IMG/VR virus record: IMGVR_UViG_3300024265_000129
Span: 1 to 38,580 of that record
Length of the DNA stretch: 38,580 bases
Source of the DNA: a virus
Direction: 5' to 3' (one strand)
Of the stretch, positions 9,636-16,744 are shown in pieces. The position numbers were made by a program, and so were the translations under genes. The notes below the pieces were generated by a model that was not told the origin of the DNA, searched no databases, and saw nothing but the letters and a program-made list of their open reading frames with translations. Position 1 is the stretch's first letter; each line of letters starts with the position of its first letter.

Positions 9636-12142
9636 TATCTGTCACCGGGTGTCCCCGCTACAAGCACTGCCTTGTCTGGTTCTTTCTTTTTCTCAATCCC
9701 TTGCAACGCCTTTGTTTGTGCGGTTCTTGTTATGTTTCCTTCTTTGGTTACTGCTAATATTTCTTTTTGTGTTTCTGATGTTTCTTCTGCGCTTAAATTG
9801 CCCTTTTCAGCATTGGCTTTATTTTGTTTTTCCACTTCTGCTTGGACTGTCGCTTCTCTCTTTATTTTGTTTTCCTCTACTTGACTAGCCGGGACAGCGA
9901 CAGGATTAATACCACCCATACCACCTATCGACAGGTATGCAGCGGCTTTGCCTTTAGCTCTACTTACATTAGGATCTTCTTTCACATATTCTTCGGTGGG
10001 AGTGTAAAGACCCAAAGCGGCAGCGGCACCAAGAGCAGCATCTCTAACAGCATACATGGCGTCACCAGCAATAGTAGTGGCCGTGGCAAGTTTTGGATAT
10101 TCAGCCATCATACCGTCGGAAAATGTACGAACGTCAGCCCCAAACTTTGCTTCAATATCCGCTATAATATCTGGCATAGCTAACAGAGCAGCAGCAGGGC
10201 CTATTGGTGATTTAATAACGCCTTCAATCGCCTCAAGTATCATCACGTTTGATACTAATGGAGCTTTTGTTTCTGCCGCTGCCGCGTCTAATCTGATTTG
10301 CTGTTGTTCCTTAACAGCCTCTGTTACCTTGGCTTGTTCCCTCATTTGTATGCTGGTTATTTCTTCAATGCCAGCTTGCTGCATCAATATTTGAAGACGT
10401 TGTGCCCGCTCTACACCTTCCGGTCCTTGAGCAAAAGCGGCAGTCAACTCAGTACCTAACTTCTTACGCAATTCCGTCATACGTACATCAAATGCCCCAC
10501 GGTCTGTTTCAGTTAATGATTCTCTGAATCCCCTTCCTCGCTGTAATAGTTCTGCATCAGCGCCACCCATTCCTAGTTCTTCGGCTAACTGACCAGTAAA
10601 CGCTGCTTGAACTACACGCTCCGCTCCCATACGACCGCGTTCTGCTGCCAATTGCTTTCTATACTTCATAAATTCGTCAGCATTCATCCCAACATTATGT
10701 TGTAATAGTGAGAAGGAATCAGTTAACATGGTGGTTGCGTTGGCACCTTGGCCTAAGCTCATCATCAACCCTTGAAAACTAGGATCACTCGCCATATCTT
10801 CAAATTCGCTGAAAAGTTCCCTCGCTGACTTGTTTGAAGTTTTCGCCATGTTTTCCACACCTTGGGTAAATGCGGAAAAGTTTCTCTGGGTGGCTTCCAT
10901 TCCCATATTGGATAGGGTTGTTATTCCCTGACTTACCATATCAAGTTGGGCTTGTCCAGTAGCACCGAAGGTGTCCCGTACTATGTTACCATAGCCCTCA
11001 ATTGCCTTTACTCCTTCTCCCGCAGATAACATTGCAGTTCCTGTGATTGAAGTCAACACATCCCTGTTTGTGGCAGCAAACCGTGAAGCTTCCTCTGGAG
11101 AAACACCCATAAGAAAAGAAGCGTCAATCAAATCTTTTATGTTTCCCCCACCACCAAGCTCAAATCCAGTGGCCAAAGTTTCTCGCATGGCGCTTGATGT
11201 TCTAGTTAAAAATACACCAACAGCTATTCCTATTGGACCGGTTAATTTTGATAATGAATTCGTAAAACTGTTTTGTGCTTTCTTCCTTTCCTTTTCGGCC
11301 AGTTTTGCTGCTTTAAGGGCTTCTTTGGCCGCTACCGTGGTCTCTCTGGATACTTTTAATCTAGATTTATCTTCAGTTGTTAATAGCTTTGATACAGATG
11401 CAAGTTTTCTATGTTCTTGGGAAAGAGCAGCATTACTACCTGATAAATTCTTTACTGACTCATCTATAGCATTCACCATGGAATTAAAGTCACCGTCAGC
11501 TTCTCCGAATGCTTTGGATAAAGAATCCACTTGCATTCCGTTTTCATGAAGGGCATTATTAATAATTTGAATTGAGCCAAGGTAAGAGTCGTGTACTGAT
11601 GATAGATCATCTCCCCTCTTTGCGGCATTCTCTGCTGCGTTCCTAAGGTGTTGCAACCCTGTTATTGCAGTTTCGTTTTTGTCATGATGCTCTTTTATTA
11701 CATCGGATAGAGTTTCTATACCCTTACCAAGATCTTCGTTCTTTTCAAAGATATCATCAGATTGTTTTATTTGGTCTTTTAGGCTTGCGGATATGTTTGA
11801 TATAGAGTCAGAAACCAGAGATGTGCTACTTTTTATGGCACCGCTTGAAGCAGATAATTCATCCTTTATGGTCTTGGATATTTTATCTAAATTTTTCCCA
11901 GATTCCTTTTTTAACTTATTCTGCTCTTTGGTTATCGCTTTTTCTTCTTTCTTCGCTTCTTTAAGGGATGTGTTGGCCTTCTCTAAATCACTAAAAGATT
12001 TAAGCAATGCTGAAGAAGAAAGGCCACCCCCAGTATCATCACTCATACCTGTTTTTCCGCCAGCAATAGCTTTCGCCGTCACACCAGTATGGCGTTCAAT
12101 AAGTTCTAGGTATCTTACTGCTTCTTTTGACAATTCAGCCAT
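9635..12142 (-). CDS. Tail tape-measure / hub gp29-like protein
   Basis: The protein has 835 aa. Residues 40-290 are strongly alpha-helical and coiled-coil-like, rich in K, E, S and A. A hydrophobic stretch at 301-314 (TGPIGIAVGVFLTR) is typical of tape-measure proteins. Further Ala/Gly-rich helical regions follow to about 720, and the tail is charged. It sits directly before gp5 in the late tail block and overlaps it by one base. Position and composition point to the tail length ruler that threads through the hub (T4 gp29, 590 aa); there is no clear sequence motif, so the assignment rests on architecture and context. If it is the ruler, the tail would be longer than that of T4. Confidence 0.65.
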   Translation of the reverse strand: MAELSKEAVRYLELIERHTGVTAKAIAGGKTGMSDDTGGGLSSSALLKSFSDLEKANTSLKEAKKEEKAITKEQNKLKKESGKNLDKISKTIKDELSASSGAIKSSTSLVSDSISNISASLKDQIKQSDDIFEKNEDLGKGIETLSDVIKEHHDKNETAITGLQHLRNAAENAAKRGDDLSSVHDSYLGSIQIINNALHENGMQVDSLSKAFGEADGDFNSMVNAIDESVKNLSGSNAALSQEHRKLASVSKLLTTEDKSRLKVSRETTVAAKEALKAAKLAEKERKKAQNSFTNSLSKLTGPIGIAVGVFLTRTSSAMRETLATGFELGGGGNIKDLIDASFLMGVSPEEASRFAATNRDVLTSITGTAMLSAGEGVKAIEGYGNIVRDTFGATGQAQLDMVSQGITTLSNMGMEATQRNFSAFTQGVENMAKTSNKSARELFSEFEDMASDPSFQGLMMSLGQGANATTMLTDSFSLLQHNVGMNADEFMKYRKQLAAERGRMGAERVVQAAFTGQLAEELGMGGADAELLQRGRGFRESLTETDRGAFDVRMTELRKKLGTELTAAFAQGPEGVERAQRLQILMQQAGIEEITSIQMREQAKVTEAVKEQQQIRLDAAAAETKAPLVSNVMILEAIEGVIKSPIGPAAALLAMPDIIADIEAKFGADVRTFSDGMMAEYPKLATATTIAGDAMYAVRDAALGAAAALGLYTPTEEYVKEDPNVSRAKGKAAAYLSIGGMGGINPVAVPASQVEENKIKREATVQAEVEKQNKANAEKGNLSAEETSETQKEILAVTKEGNITRTAQTKALQGIEKKKEPDKAVLVAGTPGDR

Positions 12143-12219
12143 GGTAATCCCAAATGTAAATTCTTATATCTATATTTAGTTTTTTACACAAAGACCGAAT
12201 TTCACGTCTTTGTATAAAA

Positions 12220-12227
12220 CATAAATA
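12220..12227 (+). promoter_or_regulatory. Late promoter box CATAAATA
   Basis: CATAAATA lies 25 bases before the ATG of the gp26-like gene, in the 109-base divergent gap between it and the tape-measure-like gene. It fits the NATAAATA late consensus. On the opposite strand only ACTAAATA (12173-12180) is seen near the tape-measure start. Confidence 0.5.
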
Positions 12228-12251
12228 GTTTCATAAACATGAGGATATACC

Positions 12252-13220
12252 ATGACAGATACAGAAAATCCACTATTAAAGAAAATAAGATTGCCGGGAA
12301 AAAGATTCAGACTCCCTTCCCGTGGGCTGTTTTACATGGATGGTGAACTAGATGAAGGCGTGATAGATGGCGAAGTTGAAGTATTTTCCATGACAACGGT
12401 TGATGAAATAACATTACGTTCTCCAGAATTTTTGTTCAACGGTGAGGCAATCGAACGTGTACTTAAACGGTGCGTTCCAGAAATCAAAAAACCGTTGAGG
12501 TTATTATCAAGGGACGTTGATTACATATTGACATGTTTACGTGTTGTGTCATATGGTGGTACGTACCAAATCAATACTCATTGCCCGGAATGTGAAGACC
12601 TCCAAGGACGAACAAATGAGCGTAGGGTAGATGAGTTCCTTACAGAAGTTAGGGCGAAGGCAAACGAACAGGATGTTGATTTTGATCTTGCCATGCTTGA
12701 CGATAAGGTGCAAAAGAGATTAGAAACTCTTAGGGCAAAACGATCTGACGAACAAACATATAACGTGAATTTGGAAGGGATATTGCTCAATAACACAACA
12801 GAGATATCTGATGAAGAACTTCTCAAGTATGATTTTATGCTATCTAATGAGCAAAAAATTCGCTTGACCCCAATGAAAATGGACAGTGCAGTAGCCACAC
12901 ACCAGTTTCAAAATGAAACAAACACACTAGATTTGAATGGAATTGAAGAGTTTGTATCCTTTATGATAGCATCCACTATTTTACAGGTGGATGACATCAC
13001 AGATTGGGACATGATATGTGAGTGGGCAAAAGTTTTACCTTTAGAACTTAAGAGAGAAATGGAAAAGACTGTGGAGAGGCTTAAGATGTGGGGTACCGAT
13101 TTTACTTACAATGTGGTATGTAAAAACGAGGAATGTGGCTACGAGCGAAACATCAATACCCTTCTGAATCCTATAACTTTTTTTATGACACCCTCAGGAT
13201 CGGAGGAGCCAAGCAATTAA
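12252..13220 (+). CDS. 26: Baseplate hub protein gp26-like, zinc-binding
   Basis: The protein has 322 aa. The N-terminal region (KKIRLPGKRFRLPSRGLFY) and the middle are typical of the T4 gp26-type baseplate family. Two cysteine pairs, C111/C114 (CPEC) and C290/C295 (CKNEEC), frame the central helical region and could bind zinc. The ATG is preceded by GAGGATATACC, a usable ribosome site. It stands first in a rightward set, divergent from the tape-measure gene, and overlaps the next small ORF. T4 gp26 (208 aa) takes part in hub assembly. The family call is made from the opening motif and the position among tail genes. Confidence 0.72.
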   Translation: MTDTENPLLKKIRLPGKRFRLPSRGLFYMDGELDEGVIDGEVEVFSMTTVDEITLRSPEFLFNGEAIERVLKRCVPEIKKPLRLLSRDVDYILTCLRVVSYGGTYQINTHCPECEDLQGRTNERRVDEFLTEVRAKANEQDVDFDLAMLDDKVQKRLETLRAKRSDEQTYNVNLEGILLNNTTEISDEELLKYDFMLSNEQKIRLTPMKMDSAVATHQFQNETNTLDLNGIEEFVSFMIASTILQVDDITDWDMICEWAKVLPLELKREMEKTVERLKMWGTDFTYNVVCKNEECGYERNINTLLNPITFFMTPSGSEEPSN

Positions 13221-13423
13221 CCGAATTGCTGACCAGTTTTGAGGGTCAAATTAGACATTTGGTCAAAGATTGTGTTATAATTTCCCATTACCATGAAGGT
13301 GTGGATTATCATTCTGCGTTCGAACTTACACCATACGAAAAGCAAATCATTGCTGAATTTGTGGAAAGTGAACAAGAACGTGAAATGAAACTACGCAGTG
13401 CGTTTCTTGGGAGAATGATTTGA
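13133..13423 (+). CDS. Small protein overlapping the gp26-like gene (possible hub-assembly factor)
   Basis: The frame gives up to 96 aa from ATG 13133, which lies deep inside the gp26-like gene. A strong GGAGGAG (13202-13208) just before the gp26 stop suggests that a later TTG (13226) or CTG (13229) is used, which would leave about 65 aa beginning near LTSFEGQIRHLVKD. The stop TGA overlaps the next start (TTGA). The visible part is helical and charged (EFVESEQEREMKLRSAFLGR). Its place behind gp26 corresponds to T4 gp51, the hub assembly factor, but the similarity is positional only. I do not recognise a domain. Confidence 0.6.
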   Translation: MWLRAKHQYPSESYNFFYDTLRIGGAKQLTELLTSFEGQIRHLVKDCVIISHYHEGVDYHSAFELTPYEKQIIAEFVESEQEREMKLRSAFLGRMI

Positions 13424-13887
13424 AACTAGTTGTGGCGGGCGGTCGTAAATTTAACGATAAGACCCGCGTTTTCCGCATCTTGAATAAAATTCATGCAGAA
13501 CACCCTGATCTTGAAATTGTTTCAGGTTTAGCTAAGGGTCCAGATACCTTTGGTAAAGAGTGGGCCGAAGCAAACGGTGTTAAGTGCTATGAGTTCCCTG
13601 CCAAGTGGAAAGTGAATGGTGTTTTTGATCGGAGTGCTGGCTATAAACGAAATCGTGAAATGGCTAAATTCTCAGATGCGGTTTTACTTTTTTGGGACGG
13701 TATTTCTAAGGGAACGATGCACATGCGGGATCTAGGGTATAAACACAATATACCAGTTGCTATTGCTTATTATGATCCAGATACCGGAAAACCCCCGACA
13801 GTAACACCTAAGGGCATATCCAAAGTCCTCCGTGAAGACGAACAAATAACTCTTCGTAGGCACCGGGACAACAGAGAACATACCTAA
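13420..13887 (+). CDS. SLOG-fold nucleotide-binding protein (YspA/cpYpsA type)
   Basis: The protein has 155 aa. A Rossmann-like start KLVVAGGRKF is followed at 34-42 by VSGLAKGPD, and later by NREMAKFSDAVLLFWDG. These are the three signature regions of SLOG proteins related to DprA/LOG and YspA, which bind nucleotides or nucleotide-derived ligands. The TTG start at 13420 is supported by GGGAG six bases upstream and by the four-base TTGA overlap with the preceding stop. It sits between tail genes and the RuvC-like resolvase, so it could be a DNA-metabolism accessory or a ligand-binding protein acting on host signalling. The exact ligand cannot be read from the sequence. Confidence 0.8.
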   Translation: MKLVVAGGRKFNDKTRVFRILNKIHAEHPDLEIVSGLAKGPDTFGKEWAEANGVKCYEFPAKWKVNGVFDRSAGYKRNREMAKFSDAVLLFWDGISKGTMHMRDLGYKHNIPVAIAYYDPDTGKPPTVTPKGISKVLREDEQITLRRHRDNREHT

Positions 13888-13902
13888 CTTCAATCACTAA
13901 AT

Positions 13903-14652
13903 ATGGTTATGATAAACATCGTGGCCATAGACCCCTCCCTAACCTCAACCGCTGTTGTAATCAATGGCAAAGCATACTCAATCGCCTCCGAAGATAAGGC
14001 CCTTACTAAGAAGAAAGACTTTACTAGATGGTTCGAACTGGCTAATACACATGCAGAAATAGTGGTTACATCAAAACGCTATAAAGAAGAAACTGTATAT
14101 GCTAAATCGGAATTAGCCAAATTGGGTGCCTTTAGAACCAATGTTAATGTAATATCCAAACTAATGAATATACACTGCGAAAACGGCAAAGCCACTATAG
14201 TTGTAGTTGAAGGTTATTCATATTCATCTGTTGCTGGACCTATTATTGATCTAGTCACCCTTGGTACGCTTTTACGGAACATGATATACACTAGACTTAA
14301 TACGCAGCTTGTGATATTATCTCCCAGCTCTGTTAAATCACAAGCAGCCAAACTTACATATCCAGCCATTAAGAAAGGCAAGAAGGTTATTAAGTTTGAA
14401 TACCGAAACAATGATGGTGTAATCGGTGGTAAGTTCAAAAAACATGAAATGTATCGAGCACTTACAGATAATATTAGTTTGCAAACACCGTGGGTTGATT
14501 TTTTACGAGATCACCAAGAAGAGATAATGTCACTGAAAAAAGTACCAACTCCTATAGATGATATCAACGACGCTATGTTAATGTTCCATATAACACAAAG
14601 TTTAAATGCTGCTGATTTTAATCAATTGGTAGATACGTTAAAATCAACATAA
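13903..14652 (+). CDS. RuvC-like Holliday junction resolvase / RNase H-fold nuclease
   Basis: The protein has 249 aa. Acidic residues stand in RuvC order: D10 in VAIDPSLTSTAVVI, E103 in IVVVEGYSY, and D220/D223 in PIDDINDAMLMF. A basic stretch (KKGKKVIKFEYR) lies between. The family cleaves four-way junctions as a dimer with two metal ions. T4 instead uses endonuclease VII (gp49), so this phage appears to have the alternative enzyme. It follows the SLOG gene by 15 bases. Two ATGs (13903 and 13909) are possible starts, and neither has a strong ribosome site. It would resolve replication and recombination branches before packaging, together with gp46/47. Confidence 0.8.
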   Translation: MVMINIVAIDPSLTSTAVVINGKAYSIASEDKALTKKKDFTRWFELANTHAEIVVTSKRYKEETVYAKSELAKLGAFRTNVNVISKLMNIHCENGKATIVVVEGYSYSSVAGPIIDLVTLGTLLRNMIYTRLNTQLVILSPSSVKSQAAKLTYPAIKKGKKVIKFEYRNNDGVIGGKFKKHEMYRALTDNISLQTPWVDFLRDHQEEIMSLKKVPTPIDDINDAMLMFHITQSLNAADFNQLVDTLKST

Positions 14653-14695
14653 ATTTGATCTATGTCAATTTATTATCAACTTGAAAATATTTCAC

Positions 14696-14723
14696 TTGAC
14701 AAATTTTTCATTACTGTTAAAAT
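14696..14723 (+). promoter_or_regulatory. Sigma70-type promoter of a putative small RNA
   Basis: TTGACA (14696-14701), 16-base spacer, TAAAAT (14718-14723). Transcription would begin near 14730 and meet a terminator about 125 bases on, with no convincing coding region between. Confidence 0.6.
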
Positions 14724-14729
14724 GCTTTT

Positions 14730-14857
14730 AACCGTAGGTAATCATCCAGCTTTTAACTTCCATACCTCTATCTCTCCAAATTTGGCCTTCGCTTCGCGTT
14801 GGCCAAATTCGGGCCTAACTTCGTTTGGCCCCATTTTTGATTTTTTTATTTTCATTT
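14730..14857 (+). ncRNA. Putative small RNA with two competing hairpins and terminator
   Basis: The 307-base gap between the RuvC-like and helicase genes contains this unit. Downstream of a sigma70-type promoter come about 45 unstructured bases. Hairpin 1 follows (14776-14787 with 14801-14812, 11 base pairs and one A.C mismatch, TTCG-rich loop). Hairpin 2 is a terminator (14811-14815 with 14827-14831, extended by two A-T pairs) ending in a run of T. The two hairpins share the GG at 14811-14812, so they cannot both be complete, which resembles an attenuator. The 73-codon frame at 14662 starts before the promoter and has no family features, so I regard this as a non-coding RNA or leader rather than a gene. 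Confidence 0.5.
14811..14857 (+). terminator. Rho-independent terminator
   Basis: GGGCC pairs with GGCCC around a CTTCG loop region, followed by TTTTTGATTTTTTTATTTT. It separates the RuvC-like transcript and the small RNA from the helicase promoter. Confidence 0.75.
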
Positions 14858-14905
14858 ATTTAGGTTATTTTATACAGTTTTAACAGTTATCTAAAATTTT
14901 TTCAT

Positions 14906-14934
14906 TTGACTAATTTCATAGTGTTTGGTATATT
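14906..14934 (+). promoter_or_regulatory. Sigma70-type promoter of the helicase gene
   Basis: TTGACT (14906-14911), 17-base spacer, TATATT (14929-14934). It shows that the helicase frame, although open from 14906, really starts at ATG 14960, which has GGAGA just upstream. Confidence 0.8.
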
Positions 14935-14959
14935 ATACAACACTATATCGGAGACAGTT

Positions 14960-16633
14960 ATGGACACATCCCCACAGATAATTACCACATTAACACCACC
15001 AACACCAAAAAATATTTGGGACCATTGGGCAATGCCGGGGTATGAACCCCGTGAATCACAGAAAATTGCTTTAGACTGGATGGCAGAACTACCAACTAAG
15101 AAAAGATTTATTCTTTGTCAGATCCCAGTTGGTGGAGGTAAATCACCAATTGCAATATCATATGCCAGTTTCTTAGGTCGTGGGTTTCTAGGAAGTTCTT
15201 ACATCCTTACACCTCAGCGTATTTTACAACGACAGTACGAAGAGTCATTTGGTGATCAAAATTTACAGTCTGTTTATGGTAAGGCCAATTATTTATGCCA
15301 TACCAAACCGGGGCTTGATTGTGACATAGGCAATGATATCAAACCCGCATGTGAAGACTGCCCATCCAAAATGGCATTTGAGGCAATCAAACGCACTCCG
15401 CATGTTGTATTAAATTATAAATTGGCCTTGTTGTATTCTGAATTATTTCCGGGTGAGGACACTGTGTTTCCAATTAAAGACTTGATGGTGTTTGACGAGT
15501 GTCACACATTAGAAAATAAGTTAGTCGATCATCGGGCAGTTGAAATCACGCGTAAGCGGTGTGACCAAATGAAATTGCGTTTCTTCAAGCCACGAGACTT
15601 GAAAGAAGCACATGAATGGATACTGGACGAATATCTTGAGGCGATTACTGAACTTTTCCTTGAATTAGAGAAGTCAGTCAAGGCCATTGATATTAAATAT
15701 GAATTTTCACATGGCGGTTTGTTACCATCGGAACTTAATGCTAAACGAAATTTCAAGAAGATTGCGCGACACCGTGATCTAGTCAAGAATCTAGTGAAAA
15801 AGGATCTTGAGACGGTGGAGCAAAGGTATGTATTGATGACGGATGATACCCGGTTCCAGTTTAAGGAAATATATGGTGCCAATTTGTTCCGGCATATATT
15901 GGAACCAAAAGCGAATCGGTTCCTGTTTATGTCTTCCACCATTTTGAATTTTCATGAGTTTGCAACCGATATGGGACTACCAGAGGACGAGGTGGCTGTT
16001 ATTTCTCTTCCGTCTGAATTTGCAGAAGACTCCCGGCCTGTTTATTTCCACCCAACATCCAAGATGGCATACGGTTGGAATAAACCTGAAAAACAGGCAC
16101 TACGTACTAAGATGTCAAATAAGGTCATTGACTTGCTAAATAATAAGCACGGCCCTGACTCTGGTATTATTCATACTGGAAGTTTTCAAATTGCCAAGTG
16201 GTTAATTTCACAACTGAAAGGAAACATAGACCACGAAATAATTTCCCATAGCGGCGACGATAATGCTAGTAGGGACGATTCTTTCAAAGAGTTCACAGAT
16301 AACAAGGGGGCACGACCAATGGTGCTAGTGTCACCCTCTGCTACTGAGGGGTTGGATTTGGTAGAAGACACCGCACGTTTTGCAATATTTGTTAAGGTGC
16401 CATATCCGAACCTAAGTGATGAATGGATTACTAGACGTAAAGATCTTTCTAGTGAATGGTATCAGCGTCAAGCAATGATAGCTATCATTCAAGGTGGTGG
16501 GCGTATTGTAAGAAGCAAGGAAGATTGGGGGGTGACTTATATATTAGATGAGTCATTCAACTATTTGTGGAGTCAGTTTAAAAGATTGACACCAGATTGG
16601 TGGAAGGAGGCGTTTTTTCTTCCACATAAGTAA
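14960..16633 (+). CDS. XPD/DinG-type superfamily 2 DNA helicase with Fe-S cluster cysteines
   Basis: The protein has 557 aa from ATG 14960, preceded by GGAGA; the upstream TTG is part of the promoter. Walker A is QIPVGGGKS (54-62), the DEAH-type box is DECH (179-182), and the arginine finger motif is QGGGRIVRS (from 511). Four cysteines (C113, C121, C131, C134) lie between the first two motifs, exactly where XPD/Rad3/DinG helicases hold a 4Fe-4S cluster. Such enzymes unwind DNA 5' to 3' and can clear R-loops or damaged forks. It has its own promoter, so it is probably an early gene for replication or repair rather than part of the tail operon. Confidence 0.87.
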   Translation: MDTSPQIITTLTPPTPKNIWDHWAMPGYEPRESQKIALDWMAELPTKKRFILCQIPVGGGKSPIAISYASFLGRGFLGSSYILTPQRILQRQYEESFGDQNLQSVYGKANYLCHTKPGLDCDIGNDIKPACEDCPSKMAFEAIKRTPHVVLNYKLALLYSELFPGEDTVFPIKDLMVFDECHTLENKLVDHRAVEITRKRCDQMKLRFFKPRDLKEAHEWILDEYLEAITELFLELEKSVKAIDIKYEFSHGGLLPSELNAKRNFKKIARHRDLVKNLVKKDLETVEQRYVLMTDDTRFQFKEIYGANLFRHILEPKANRFLFMSSTILNFHEFATDMGLPEDEVAVISLPSEFAEDSRPVYFHPTSKMAYGWNKPEKQALRTKMSNKVIDLLNNKHGPDSGIIHTGSFQIAKWLISQLKGNIDHEIISHSGDDNASRDDSFKEFTDNKGARPMVLVSPSATEGLDLVEDTARFAIFVKVPYPNLSDEWITRRKDLSSEWYQRQAMIAIIQGGGRIVRSKEDWGVTYILDESFNYLWSQFKRLTPDWWKEAFFLPHK

Positions 16634-16744
16634 ACTTACAGGAGGGACAAAGAGGGGGCGGTTCAGGCCGTCCCTTGATGGCTAAAGTGTCAGTAATGAC
16701 GCATTAACCCCCAATATTGGACTTAATGCGTAACCTTTGCAGCA
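16634..16744. promoter_or_regulatory. Convergent gap with two hairpins, possible terminator
   Basis: The gap between the converging helicase and gp46 genes contains a seven-pair hairpin (GGGGCGG with CCGTCCC, near 16656-16676). It also contains a perfect nine-pair one (ACGCATTAA with TTAATGCGT, about 16699-16731) whose loop carries the palindrome CCAATATTGG. Neither is followed by a clear T run. They may stop transcription from both sides or stabilise mRNA ends. Confidence 0.4.

Noticed and set aside
9403-11549. Several plus-strand ORFs opposite the gp5 and tape-measure genes
   Set aside because: They are antisense shadows of strongly supported minus-strand genes, with serine/phenylalanine-rich nonsense composition.
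14662-14883. 73-codon ORF in the gap after the RuvC-like gene
   Set aside because: It spans the small-RNA promoter, both hairpins and the terminator T run, and has no ribosome site or family feature.
14906-14959. Longer helicase start at TTG 14906
   Set aside because: The first bases are the -35 and -10 boxes of a promoter, and ATG 14960 has a good ribosome site.
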